This document shows positions 36,498 through 45,078 of a DNA stretch of 64,000 nt, in pieces; within the stretch, counting starts at the first letter, position 1, and every line of letters begins with the position of its first letter. Location of the stretch: assembly GCA_964393035.1 (NCBI GenBank), contig CAYMRX010000003.1, positions 186,001 to 250,000 on the forward strand. Direction: 5' to 3'. The notes below the pieces were generated by a model. It was not told where the DNA came from, did not search any database, and was given only the letters and a program-made list of their open reading frames with translations. The translations under genes and the position numbers were made by a program. This DNA is from Tabrizicola_A sp964393035 (GTDB lineage: Bacteria; Pseudomonadota; Alphaproteobacteria; Rhodobacterales; Rhodobacteraceae).

Positions 36498-36640
36498 GGA
36501 GAAGACCTTGGAAAACCAAGGCTGGGAGGTTCTGACGGAAATCATGGGTCCGGCGTTTTGCCGGGGCGGTGGCGCTTTGCGGCCAGTGCAATCATGCCCC
36601 ATGCCGGATGGCCCCCACGAGAGGGGAGAGAACGCGGCGC

Positions 36641-38227
36641 ATGTCCGATTTGGGTCAGTTCGATTACGTCATCGTCGGCGCCGGATCTTCCGGGGCGGTC
36701 TTGGCCAATCGTCTCTCCGCCGATCCGCGCCTGACCGTCTGCCTGATCGAGGCGGGGCCTGCCGACCGCAGCCCTTTCATCACCGTGCCTTTGGGGGTGA
36801 TGAAGCTGTCGAAGGATGCGCGGCACAACTGGCTTTACACAACCGCGCCGCAAACCGGATTGGAAGGCCGCGAAATCTCGGTGCCGCGCGGCAAGGTGCT
36901 GGGCGGGTCTTCGGCGATCAACGGCATGATCTACATCCGCGGCCATCGGGCGGATTACGACGCTTGGGCCGCGGCGGGTTGCACCGGCTGGGGGTATGAG
37001 GATGTTCTGCCGCATTTCCGCCGGTCAGAGAACAACCGCCGGGCGGGGATCGACACCCACCACCACGGCACAAGCGGGGAATTGGCGGTCGCAGACCTGC
37101 GCGATGTGAATCCGGTCGATCACGACTTCATCGCGGCGGCGGCTGAATTGCAACTTCGCCCCTGCCCCGATTTCAACATGGCCGAACCCGAGGGCATGGG
37201 CATCTATCAGGTCACGCAAAAGGACGGAAAACGCCATTCGACGGGCCGCGCCTTTCTGACGGCGGCGGTCAAGGCACGGCCGAACCTGCATATCCTGACC
37301 GGGGCCGAGGTGCTGGGCCTGACACTGGCCGACAGGCGCGCGACGGGCGTTGCCCTGCGCCGCGCCGGGCGGGTGGAGACGGTTCGCTCTCGGGGCGAGG
37401 TGATCTTGTCGGCGGGTGCCATCGGTTCGCCCGATATCCTTCTGCGCTCAGGGATAGGGGCCGGGCTGGCGCATCACCTGCCCGGCGTCGGGCAGAACCT
37501 GCAAGACCATGTCGATTGCATGGTGATCTGCCAAAGCCGTTCGCGCACGCCTTATGGCATTTCCATTCCCGCCCTGCCGCGTCTGGCGCTGGAGGGGGCG
37601 AAGTGGCTCATCGGCAATCGCGGCATGCTGTCGTCGAACATGGTGGAGGCGGGGGGCTTTGTGCGCAGCTCACCGGCCGAGGATCGCCCCGACATCCAGT
37701 TCCACATCATTCCGGGGCGCAAGAGCCACCGGGGGCGGATGGTGGAATATGGCCACGGGGTTTCGGTGCATACTTGCGTCTTGCGCCCCGAAAGCCGGGG
37801 ATCCGTCAGCCGCACCACCCCAACCGGCGCTCCGGTGATCGACCTTGGCCTTTTGACCGATGACCGCGACATGGTTCGGCTGCTGAAAGGTGTCAAACTC
37901 GCCCGCCAAATTCTGCGGCAAGGCCCGATGGCCCGGCATGGCCTGACCGAAATCATCCCCGGCAACGGCGTGGAAAGTGACGAATCCCTGCGCGCCTATG
38001 TCCGCGCCAATGCCCGCACCGTCTATCACCCGGTCGGCACCTGCGCGATGGGAACCGGACCTTTGGCCGTGGTTGACCCGCGCCTGCGTGTCCATGGCCT
38101 CCGGGGCCTGCGCGTGGTCGATGCCTCGATCATGCCGACCATCGTAAGCGGGAACACCAATGCCCCCGCCATCATGATCGCCGAGAAAGCCGCCGAGATG
38201 ATCCTTGAGGACCGCAAGTCGGCCTGA
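36641..38227 (+). CDS. GMC-family FAD oxidoreductase
   Basis: 528 residues, glucose-methanol-choline family. FAD motif DYVIVGAGSSGAVLANRLS (about residues 7-25), GMC signature 1 (PRGKVLGGSSAINGMIYIRG), signature 2 (SAGAIGSPDILLRSGIG) and the C-terminal His region (VYHPVGTCAMG, VSGNTNAPAIMIAEKAA). It oxidises an alcohol; a benzylic or 1-arylethanol substrate would suit the island but this is inference. ATG 36641 has GGGGAG about 10 bases upstream. It leads the operon with the LIV-type transporter. Confidence 0.87.
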   Translation: MSDLGQFDYVIVGAGSSGAVLANRLSADPRLTVCLIEAGPADRSPFITVPLGVMKLSKDARHNWLYTTAPQTGLEGREISVPRGKVLGGSSAINGMIYIRGHRADYDAWAAAGCTGWGYEDVLPHFRRSENNRRAGIDTHHHGTSGELAVADLRDVNPVDHDFIAAAAELQLRPCPDFNMAEPEGMGIYQVTQKDGKRHSTGRAFLTAAVKARPNLHILTGAEVLGLTLADRRATGVALRRAGRVETVRSRGEVILSAGAIGSPDILLRSGIGAGLAHHLPGVGQNLQDHVDCMVICQSRSRTPYGISIPALPRLALEGAKWLIGNRGMLSSNMVEAGGFVRSSPAEDRPDIQFHIIPGRKSHRGRMVEYGHGVSVHTCVLRPESRGSVSRTTPTGAPVIDLGLLTDDRDMVRLLKGVKLARQILRQGPMARHGLTEIIPGNGVESDESLRAYVRANARTVYHPVGTCAMGTGPLAVVDPRLRVHGLRGLRVVDASIMPTIVSGNTNAPAIMIAEKAAEMILEDRKSA

Positions 38228-38284
38228 CCAAAGCCGGGCCATGGGAGGGCCCGGAAAACCGAAACCAAACGGGAGGAAACGCTG

Positions 38285-39538
38285 ATGAACCTGAAGAACG
38301 GATTGGCCGGGGCCGTCGCCCTCGCCTTCACTTGCATCGCGGGGGCCGCCTTTGCCGCGCCCTCATGCGGGGCGAACACGGGGCAGGCCGCAACCGGCGC
38401 CCCGATCATTGTGGGCGGGATCTACTCCAACGGCGCGCCGGGCGACTGGTCTTCGTCCACCGACGCGGCGGCGGCCTATTTTGCCTGCGTGAACGCCAAT
38501 GGCGGCATCAACGGCCGACCGATTGAATACCATGTCGAGGATGACCAATGGAACCCCGAGGCCGCAGCGGCGGCAGCGGCCAAGCTGGTGAATGACCAAA
38601 AGGCCGTCGCCATGGTCGGCAACGGCTCTTTCACCGAAATGGCCGTCAACGCGCAAACCTATGTTGACCAAGGCATCATGGCGATGGCCAGCGCCTGCGC
38701 GATTTCGGAATGCTTTGAAACGCCGAACCTTGTGTCCACCAACCAAGGCCCGCTCGCCTCGAACCTTGGTGCCGCGCAATATGCGCAGGAGGAACTTGGG
38801 TCCAAGAACGTCGCCTGCATCGGGCTGAACATTCCGAACAACGGCATCTGGTCGTGTCAGGCGGTCATCGACTACATGACGTCGAAAGGCGGCACCGGCA
38901 GCATGGCCATGCTGAACCCCGGCGCGCCGGATGTGAACTCGGCCCTGCTGGAGGCCGTGGCTTCGGGCGCGGATACGATCCTGATGAACCTGCCCGCTGG
39001 CCTTGCGCTGGCTGTGCTGAAGGCCGCCCAGGAACAGGACCTGCGCGACAGCTACACCTGGATCGCGCCGACGCCGCTTTATGACCTGTCGGTGCCGGAT
39101 GCGGTGGGCGACTACTGGCACGGCAAGATCTGGGTCAACGCCGAGCTTGCGCCGATCAATCAGGGCGGGCCGGACGGGCAGAACTGGCTGGCGGTTCTGG
39201 ACACCTTCGGCAAGGCCGACGATCCGCGCGACACCTTCAGCCAGGCCGGTTACCTTTCGGCGCAGTTCTTCGTGAAGGCGCTGCTGGAGATGGACCCGGC
39301 GGGCCTTGATGACCGCGCCGCCGTGACGGCGGCGATCAAAGGGATCAAGGGCTACACCTCGGATCTGATGTGCGGCCCCTATTATGTCGGCGACGCCGCC
39401 TTCCACCAGCCGAACCACGCGGGCCAGATGGTCAAGGTCGTGGCCGGTGGCTTCGAGGTTGTGCGCCCCTGCTATGAATATGACAGCGCCTATTTCGACC
39501 GCCACAAGGACGTCGAAAAATCCTTGGGCATGAACTGA
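38285..39538 (+). CDS. LIV-type ABC transporter periplasmic binding protein
   Basis: 417 residues. Signal peptide NLKNGLAGAVALAFTCIAGAAFA, mature protein beginning near APSCGANTGQ. The body follows the type I periplasmic-binding fold (IIVGGIYSNGAPGD, EDDQWNPEAAAAAAAKLVND, AMVGNGSFTEMA). Paired cysteines (CAISEC, CEYD) may form disulfides. Members of this group bind branched-chain amino acids, amides or aromatic acids. Regulation with the alkylphenol operon suggests an aromatic ligand. A hairpin terminator follows at 39549-39577. Confidence 0.85.
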   Translation: MNLKNGLAGAVALAFTCIAGAAFAAPSCGANTGQAATGAPIIVGGIYSNGAPGDWSSSTDAAAAYFACVNANGGINGRPIEYHVEDDQWNPEAAAAAAAKLVNDQKAVAMVGNGSFTEMAVNAQTYVDQGIMAMASACAISECFETPNLVSTNQGPLASNLGAAQYAQEELGSKNVACIGLNIPNNGIWSCQAVIDYMTSKGGTGSMAMLNPGAPDVNSALLEAVASGADTILMNLPAGLALAVLKAAQEQDLRDSYTWIAPTPLYDLSVPDAVGDYWHGKIWVNAELAPINQGGPDGQNWLAVLDTFGKADDPRDTFSQAGYLSAQFFVKALLEMDPAGLDDRAAVTAAIKGIKGYTSDLMCGPYYVGDAAFHQPNHAGQMVKVVAGGFEVVRPCYEYDSAYFDRHKDVEKSLGMN

Positions 39539-39548
39539 GCAATCCTAG

Positions 39549-39577
39549 CCCCCGGCCTGACCTTGGCTGGGGGTTTT
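39549..39577 (+). terminator. Rho-independent terminator/attenuator after the binding-protein gene
   Basis: CCCCCGGCC (39549-39557) pairs with GGCTGGGGG (39565-39573) through a 9-bp stem with one G-U pair, loop TGACCTT, followed by TTTT. It lies between the binding-protein gene and the first permease gene of the same operon. Partial termination would give more binding protein than permease. Confidence 0.7.
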
Positions 39578-39596
39578 CCCCTATCGCGGAGCCAGC

Positions 39597-40553
39597 ATGA
39601 CGCGCAGCGCAATATTGAACGGGGTGATCTATGCCGTCCTGATGGTCGGCATTTGGGTCACGCTGGCGGGCGGCATGCCGTTCAAGGTGACGGGCATGTT
39701 CCTTGCCTCGGGCCTTGCCATCGGTTCGCTTTACGCCTTGGGCGGGATTGGCATGGTGGTGCTGTATCGCGCCTCGGGTGTCTTGAATTTCTCGGCCGGG
39801 GCCGCCGGGGCGGCAGGCGCAATGACCGCGTGGCAATGCGTGCAATGGGGTCTTTGGCCCCCCTTGGGTTGGGCCGCCTGTATCGCCGTCGCCCTTGCGC
39901 TGACTTTGGCCTATGGCCGATACCTTGCGCCCCTTCTGGCGTGGCGCGAAACCGTGGTGAAAGCGGTCGCCACCCTTGGCTTTGCCCTTATCATTCTGGG
40001 TCTTGTCTCTTTCATCTGGATCGACGACCCTCGAAGTCTTGAATTGCCCACCGATCAAACCGGCGTGGTGCTGTTCGGCTTGCGCGTCACCGCCACCCGA
40101 CTGATTGCCTTTGCCGCCGCCATCGCCATTGTCATCGCCATCTGGGCCTTCCTTGGTCGCACCGAAGTGGGCTTGCAGATGCGCGCCGTCGCCAATTCGC
40201 GCGACCTGTCGGCGCTGCTTGGCATCCCCATTCGGCGGGTGGAAACCATCGCCTGGGGCATCTCGGGCCTCTTGGCAGGCTTCACCGGGCTGATGTTCGC
40301 CAACCTGATCCGGCTTGAACCTGTGGTCATCACCTTCATGGTCATCCCCTCCATCGCAGCGGCCCTCGCGGGCAGGCTGAACTCGCTGGCGCTTGTGCTG
40401 GTCGGAGGCCTGTCGATGGGCGTCATCGAGAGTCTGCTGACGCTCTCGCCCACCCTGAAAGGGGTCCGCCCCATCGCGCCCTTCGTCATCGCCGCCCTTG
40501 TCCTGCTGTGGAGCCAGCGCGGCACCAAACTCACCTTCGGAGGGCGCGACTGA
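39597..40553 (+). CDS. LIV-type ABC transporter permease (LivH-like)
   Basis: Inner-membrane permease, 318 residues with eight or so hydrophobic segments (ILNGVIYAVLMVGIWVTLAGG, GLAIGSLYALGGIGMVVLYRASG). The LivH-type cytoplasmic loop LQMRAVANSRDLSALLGIPIRRVETIAW is present. The N-terminus is longer than E. coli LivH by one membrane segment. Its stop overlaps the next permease start. Confidence 0.86.
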   Translation: MTRSAILNGVIYAVLMVGIWVTLAGGMPFKVTGMFLASGLAIGSLYALGGIGMVVLYRASGVLNFSAGAAGAAGAMTAWQCVQWGLWPPLGWAACIAVALALTLAYGRYLAPLLAWRETVVKAVATLGFALIILGLVSFIWIDDPRSLELPTDQTGVVLFGLRVTATRLIAFAAAIAIVIAIWAFLGRTEVGLQMRAVANSRDLSALLGIPIRRVETIAWGISGLLAGFTGLMFANLIRLEPVVITFMVIPSIAAALAGRLNSLALVLVGGLSMGVIESLLTLSPTLKGVRPIAPFVIAALVLLWSQRGTKLTFGGRD

Positions 40554-41536
40554 TGGACCGTTCGCTCATCCGCCTTACCCCGTCCGGCGTCTCTGGCCTG
40601 ATCTTTGCGGGCCTGTGCTTTGTCTTCCTGCCCCTGCTGGCAGGGTCATACTGGCTGTCGGTCTTCACCTCGGCGGCGATCTTTGCCATGGCGATTTCCG
40701 GCGTCGCTTTCATGTATGCCCGGCTTGGCATGGTCAGCCTGACCCAAGTCGGCCTGATGGGCATCGGCGGCTGGGTGACGCTGCGGCTGAACCATCTGTG
40801 GAACTGGCCGTTCGAGGTGAACATGGTGCTGGCCGCCCTTGCCACCATGATCTGCGGCTGGGTCCTTGCCCTGCCTGCGCTCAGGATGCGCGGGCTTTAC
40901 CTCGCCCTTGTCACGCTGATGGCCGCAGGGGGGCTGGAGATCCTGTTTGCCACCTATCAATTCCCCAATGGCGGCGCAGGGTTCTGGGGCGTCAAGATCG
41001 GCTCGACCGAGCCGTTCCGCCGCCCGGTTCTGGCGCAATCGCCCGAGGCTTATCTGCGCTACTGCATCGGCATTGCCACGCTTGGCTTTCTGTTCATCGA
41101 AGGCCACCGCCGCCTGTTTCCCGGCCGGGCCTGGGCACTGATCCGGCGCAGTGAGGCCGCCGCCATGGCCGCGGGCGTCAATGTCACGCTGTACAAAACC
41201 TGGGCCTTTGGCATCGCCGGCGCGATTGCCGGGGCGGCGGGTGCGCTGCTTGCAGGATCGCTTGGGCTTTTGGATGACGGCACCTTCCGGTCGTCAGAAT
41301 CCATCATGCTGTTTGCCCTTGCCGTGGTTGGCGGGGCGCGGTTCTGGCTGGGCGCGGTGATCGCGGCGTTCCTGTTCCGCATCCTGCCGGGCCTGCTGAA
41401 CACATGGGGCGTCGATACCGATCTGGCCTTTGTGATCTTCGGTGCGGGATTGTTGCACGCGCTTATCACCGCGCCAAACGGGATCGCCGGGCAGGTCCAT
41501 GACCTGATCGCCAAACTGCGGGGGGCCAAACCATGA
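40553..41536 (+). CDS. LIV-type ABC transporter permease (LivM-like)
   Basis: 327 residues from ATG 40553 (MDRSLIRLTPSG), which overlaps the stop of the preceding gene. Hydrophobic throughout, with the LivM-type motif LIRRSEAAAMAAGVNVTLYKTWAFGIAGAIAGAAG. It pairs with the LivH-like protein to form the channel. Stop overlaps the ATPase gene by 4 bp. Confidence 0.86.
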   Translation: MDRSLIRLTPSGVSGLIFAGLCFVFLPLLAGSYWLSVFTSAAIFAMAISGVAFMYARLGMVSLTQVGLMGIGGWVTLRLNHLWNWPFEVNMVLAALATMICGWVLALPALRMRGLYLALVTLMAAGGLEILFATYQFPNGGAGFWGVKIGSTEPFRRPVLAQSPEAYLRYCIGIATLGFLFIEGHRRLFPGRAWALIRRSEAAAMAAGVNVTLYKTWAFGIAGAIAGAAGALLAGSLGLLDDGTFRSSESIMLFALAVVGGARFWLGAVIAAFLFRILPGLLNTWGVDTDLAFVIFGAGLLHALITAPNGIAGQVHDLIAKLRGAKP

Positions 41537-42252
41537 TCGAAATCAACGCCGTCACCGTGCGCTTTGGCGGGCTGGTCGCCCTGAACGAGGTGTCAGCCAG
41601 CCTGACCGCCCCTGTCGCCGGGATCATCGGACCGAATGGTGCGGGCAAGACCACGCTGATGAATGTGGTTTCGGGTTTCATCACCGCGCGGTCGGGCCGG
41701 GTGATGGTGGACGGGCAGGATTTCCTGCCGCTCGCCCCGCACAAACGCGCGCACAGAGGGCTTCGGCGGTCGTTCCAGAAAGAACAGATCGCCGATGATC
41801 TGACGGTGCTGGAAAACGTGCTGGTGCAAACCGACTGGTCGCTGACGGGCGCGCGCACCAAGCGGGCCGAGGCGATGGAGATGCTGGCGCTGGTGGGCCT
41901 TGCCGATCGCGCCGGCACGCTGGGGGCGGCGCTGTCGGGGTTCGAACGCCGCCTGACCGATGTCGCCCGCTGCATGGTCGGGCAACCCCGGCTTATCATG
42001 TTCGACGAACCGGCAGGCGGGATGAGCGTTGAGGAAACCTCCCGGCTGGGCGATCTGATCGTGCAAATCCACGACCACACCGGCGCGCAGACGGTCATCA
42101 TCGACCATGATGTCGAATTGATCCGCCGCATCTGCGCCGAAACGCTGGTTCTGGACTTTGGCCGCCGCATCGCCTTTGGGCCGACGGCAGCAGTGCTGGC
42201 CGACCCCAAGGTCAAGGCCGCCTATCTTGGAACCGAGGAGATCGCCCCATGA
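41533..42252 (+). CDS. LIV-type ABC transporter ATP-binding protein (LivG-like)
   Basis: 239 residues. Walker A GPNGAGKTT (about residues 35-43), Q-loop region RSFQKEQIADDLTVLENV, a somewhat divergent signature LSGFERRLTDVARCM, Walker B LIMFDEPAGGMS and H-loop IDHDVELI. The signature deviates from LSGGQ (LSGFE), which is seen in some LivG-like ATPases. Overlaps both neighbours by 4 bp. Confidence 0.86.
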   Translation: MIEINAVTVRFGGLVALNEVSASLTAPVAGIIGPNGAGKTTLMNVVSGFITARSGRVMVDGQDFLPLAPHKRAHRGLRRSFQKEQIADDLTVLENVLVQTDWSLTGARTKRAEAMEMLALVGLADRAGTLGAALSGFERRLTDVARCMVGQPRLIMFDEPAGGMSVEETSRLGDLIVQIHDHTGAQTVIIDHDVELIRRICAETLVLDFGRRIAFGPTAAVLADPKVKAAYLGTEEIAP

Positions 42253-42953
42253 CATTGCAGGTTCAGGGGCTGACGGTTCAGGATGGAAACCGAACGGCCG
42301 TTCAGAATGTCGATCTGACGGTGGAGCCGGGCAAGGTGACGGCGGTCATTGGCGCCAATGGTGCGGGGAAATCCGAACTGGTGCTGGCGCTGGCCGGCAT
42401 GTTGCCAATCACGGCTGGCAGCGTGCTTCTGGATGGCAAGCCACTGGTCGCCAAATCCCCCGAGGCACTGCGCCGCGCGGGCATTGCAGCCGTGCCGGAA
42501 GGCCACCGGGTGCTGACCGATCTTTCCATCGACGACAATCTGCGCGCCGCCGGCAGCCTTGTCAAAGGCGGGCTGGAGGCACGGCTGGCGGAAACCTACG
42601 CCATCTTCCCCGAACTTGCCGAACGCAAACCCCAGCTTGCAGGCACGCTTTCTGGCGGGCAGCAGCAGATGGTGGCGCTGGCCCATGCCCTGATGAGCCG
42701 CCCGCGCTATCTGCTGATTGACGAAATGTCGCTGGGTCTTGCCCCCCTGATCGTCAAGCGGCTTTTGGGCGTGGTGACGGATCTGAAGACGCGCGGCACC
42801 GGGATTTTGCTGATCGAGCAATTCACCGATCTGGCGGTTGGCATCGCCGAAAGCGCCGTCGTGCTGCGCGGCGGCAAGATGCGCTACAACGGCCCGGCAC
42901 AGGTGCTGACCGAAGACGCCAAACGCCTGCATGAGGCCTATTTTGGCACCTGA
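42249..42953 (+). CDS. LIV-type ABC transporter ATP-binding protein (LivF-like)
   Basis: 234 residues. Walker A GANGAGKSE, GIAAVPEGHRVLTDLSIDDNL, signature LSGGQQQMVALAHALM, Walker B YLLIDEMSLGLAP, and IEQFTDLAV in the H-loop position, where Gln replaces the usual His-type residue as is common in LivF. It ends the transporter operon and its 3' end overlaps the start of an SDR remnant. Confidence 0.86.
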   Translation: MTLQVQGLTVQDGNRTAVQNVDLTVEPGKVTAVIGANGAGKSELVLALAGMLPITAGSVLLDGKPLVAKSPEALRRAGIAAVPEGHRVLTDLSIDDNLRAAGSLVKGGLEARLAETYAIFPELAERKPQLAGTLSGGQQQMVALAHALMSRPRYLLIDEMSLGLAPLIVKRLLGVVTDLKTRGTGILLIEQFTDLAVGIAESAVVLRGGKMRYNGPAQVLTEDAKRLHEAYFGT

Positions 42954-43343
42954 GGACATCTTCGGCCTCAGGGGCAAGACCTGCCTTGTCACCGGCGGGG
43001 CGGGGAGTATAGGGCTCGCTTCTGCCACGCTGTTGCAACGCCACGGGGCAAGGATTGCGCTGGTGGACCGCGTGCGGGCGCGCTGGCCAAGGCCGCCGCC
43101 ACGCTTGGCCCCGACACCCTGATCCTTGCCGCCGATGTGGCCAATGGCTTTCAGGCCCGGGTCGAAAGCGATCTGACCCCGCTTCTGGGCCGCAACGCCA
43201 CGCAGTTCTTCGATGACAATATCCCCATGGGTCGACACGCCACCCCGCAGGAAATCGCGGCTTCGGTGCTGTATCTGGCATCCGGCCAGTCGGCCTATAC
43301 CACCGGGCTGATTCTATCCGTCGATGGCGGGATGAGCGTTTAA
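42931..43343 (+). pseudogene. Short-chain dehydrogenase remnant (frameshifted and internally deleted)
   Basis: The N-terminal Rossmann part reads DIFGLRGKTCLVTGGAGSIG and continues to ALVDR in one frame. Near 43070 the sense shifts to another frame, reading AGALAKAAATLGPDTLILAADVANG. After VESDL the catalytic Ser/Tyr-Lys region (over 100 residues) is missing, and the sequence resumes with an SDR C-terminus (IPMGRHATPQEIAASVLYLA, SVDGGMSV). So a once intact SDR gene at the end of the transporter operon has decayed. The last 30 bp overlap the convergent zapE gene. Confidence 0.82.
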
Positions 43344-44417
43344 CCCCCAGTCCGCCCCCTGCATTTCACGCAAGCGGCTGGCCGTGCGTTCAAATTCAAA
43401 AGCACCCGACCCTTCGAGATACAGCCGCTCCGGCACATCGGCAGCGGAACAGATCAGCCGCACCTTCGCCTCGTATAGCGCGTCAAGCAGCGTGACGAAG
43501 CGTTTGGCCTCGTTGTAATTTTCGGCCGAAAGCTGCGGGATGTCCTCAAGGATCAGGACACGGACCGCCTGTGCGATCGCCAGATAATCGCCGGGGCCAA
43601 GCGGGCGGGAACACAGATCCCAGAAGGTCGCGCGCCCGATACCATTGGCAAAGCGCGGCAGGTCAATCGTGCGGCCATTCACCGGCAAAACCAGCGCCAT
43701 GCCCTGCGCCCCGCCGGTCAGGTCATTCCAGATATTCTGGATCTCTCCCTTCACCCTGCCCGAGGGGTGGAAATAGACCTGCGCGCCCGCCAGCCGGTGC
43801 TGGCGATAGTCATGCGGGCTTTCCAGTTCCACCACCTGCAATTTTTCGCGCAGCATGGTGATGAAGGGCAGGAAAAGCTGGCGGTTGAGGCCGTTCTTAT
43901 ACAGCTCCTCCGGCGCGCGGTTCGAGGTGGTAACAATAACCACCCCCGCCGCCATCAGCTTTTCAAACAGGCGCCCGACGATCATCGCATCCGTGATGTC
44001 GGTGATCTGCATCTCGTCAAAGGCCAAAAGCCGGATGTCGCGCGACACAGCCTCGGCCACGGGGGCCAGCGCATCCTCGACGCCTTGCTTGCGGGCCTCG
44101 TGCATGCCCTTGTGGATTTCCTGCATGAAGGCATGAAAATGCACCCGACGCTTTTGCGTGATGGCGGTGTTTTCTACAAACAGGTCCATCACCATGGACT
44201 TGCCGCGCCCCACCCCACCCCATAGGTAAAGCCCCGGCGGCGGTGTCAGCGGCTTGGCAAACAGCCCGGCAAAGAGGCCGACTTTGCGGGTCGCATTGGC
44301 CTCCAGCCAAATGCGCAAGTCTTGCAGGATCGGTAAAACCGCGTGCTGTGCGGGATCAGGGCGCAGGGCGCCGCTGGCCACTTTGGCATCATAGATTTCG
44401 GTCAGGGTTATCTGCAT
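43314..44417 (-). CDS. zapE: AFG1-family ATPase ZapE
   Basis: 367-residue cytoplasmic/inner-membrane-associated ATPase. Walker A GGVGRGKS (residues 67-74), HFHAFMQEIHKGMHEAR, Walker B LLAFDEMQITDITDAMI, VTTSNRAPEELYKNGLNRQLFLPFI (sensor region). E. coli ZapE associates with the division ring; alphaproteobacterial orthologues are widely conserved near citric-acid-cycle or envelope genes. The C-terminal codons overlap the SDR remnant. Confidence 0.9.
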   Translation of the reverse strand: MQITLTEIYDAKVASGALRPDPAQHAVLPILQDLRIWLEANATRKVGLFAGLFAKPLTPPPGLYLWGGVGRGKSMVMDLFVENTAITQKRRVHFHAFMQEIHKGMHEARKQGVEDALAPVAEAVSRDIRLLAFDEMQITDITDAMIVGRLFEKLMAAGVVIVTTSNRAPEELYKNGLNRQLFLPFITMLREKLQVVELESPHDYRQHRLAGAQVYFHPSGRVKGEIQNIWNDLTGGAQGMALVLPVNGRTIDLPRFANGIGRATFWDLCSRPLGPGDYLAIAQAVRVLILEDIPQLSAENYNEAKRFVTLLDALYEAKVRLICSAADVPERLYLEGSGAFEFERTASRLREMQGADWGLNAHPAIDG

Positions 44418-44466
44418 ACGATTGTATACCGCACCCTGTTCTGACGGGAAAGCCCGACCGCCGCGA

Positions 44467-45078
44467 TCAGCTCTGCTTCAGCGCTGCCGTCAGCGCGTCC
44501 ACATCGCCCTTTTGCTTGTCCAGCATGGCACCAATCTCGGCCCGCTCGCTGGCCAGCATGTTCACCCCCTCGATGATGAGGTTGAAGAACCTGAGCGACC
44601 CCGATTTGTCCGACACATGCCAACGCAGGTCAAACGGCGCTTCGCCCTTCAGCCTGGCGATCGAGATCACCTCATAATAGCTTTTCACCGGCTTGGCGTC
44701 CGTCACCTCGATGGTGCCGCCGATGAACTCGCGGAAGCGGCGACCGTATTTGCGGCTGATGTAGCCCTGAAACGCCTTAGTAAAGACCGACATCTGCGCC
44801 TTGGAAGCCTGTTTTGCGGCCGGACCAAGAGCCGAACGGGCGATAACCGGCACATCGGCGTATTTCGCGAAGATCCGCTCGAAATCACGGATCATCGCGC
44901 CTTCGGACTTGCCCGAACTGATGACGGCGTTGATGTCGTTCACGGCCTTGTCGATCAACGCGCGCGCCTGATCCACCGTCAGCGCGGCGGCCCGCATCGG
45001 CAGGGCAAAAGCCACGGTCCCCAAGGCAAGCCCGGCGGCAAAACGGCGGCGCGAAAGAAGCGAGGTGTCATTCAGCAT
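44467..45078 (-). CDS. mlaC: MlaC-like phospholipid-binding periplasmic protein
   Basis: 203 residues. A twin-arginine-like signal (LLSRRRFAAGLALGTVAFALP) precedes a Tol-Tgt2/MlaC domain (VIARSALGPAAKQASKAQ, GYISRKYGRRFREFIGGTIEV, WHVSDKSGSLRFFNLIIEGVNM). MlaC shuttles phospholipids between MlaA at the outer membrane and the MlaFEDB complex. Its start overlaps mlaA by 11 bp. The MlaFED genes are not in the window. Confidence 0.86.
   Translation of the reverse strand: MLNDTSLLSRRRFAAGLALGTVAFALPMRAAALTVDQARALIDKAVNDINAVISSGKSEGAMIRDFERIFAKYADVPVIARSALGPAAKQASKAQMSVFTKAFQGYISRKYGRRFREFIGGTIEVTDAKPVKSYYEVISIARLKGEAPFDLRWHVSDKSGSLRFFNLIIEGVNMLASERAEIGAMLDKQKGDVDALTAALKQS

Noticed and set aside
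42931..43343. Two small intact genes
   Set aside because: Their translations are the two ends of one SDR in different frames with the catalytic core missing, so a pseudogene is the better reading.
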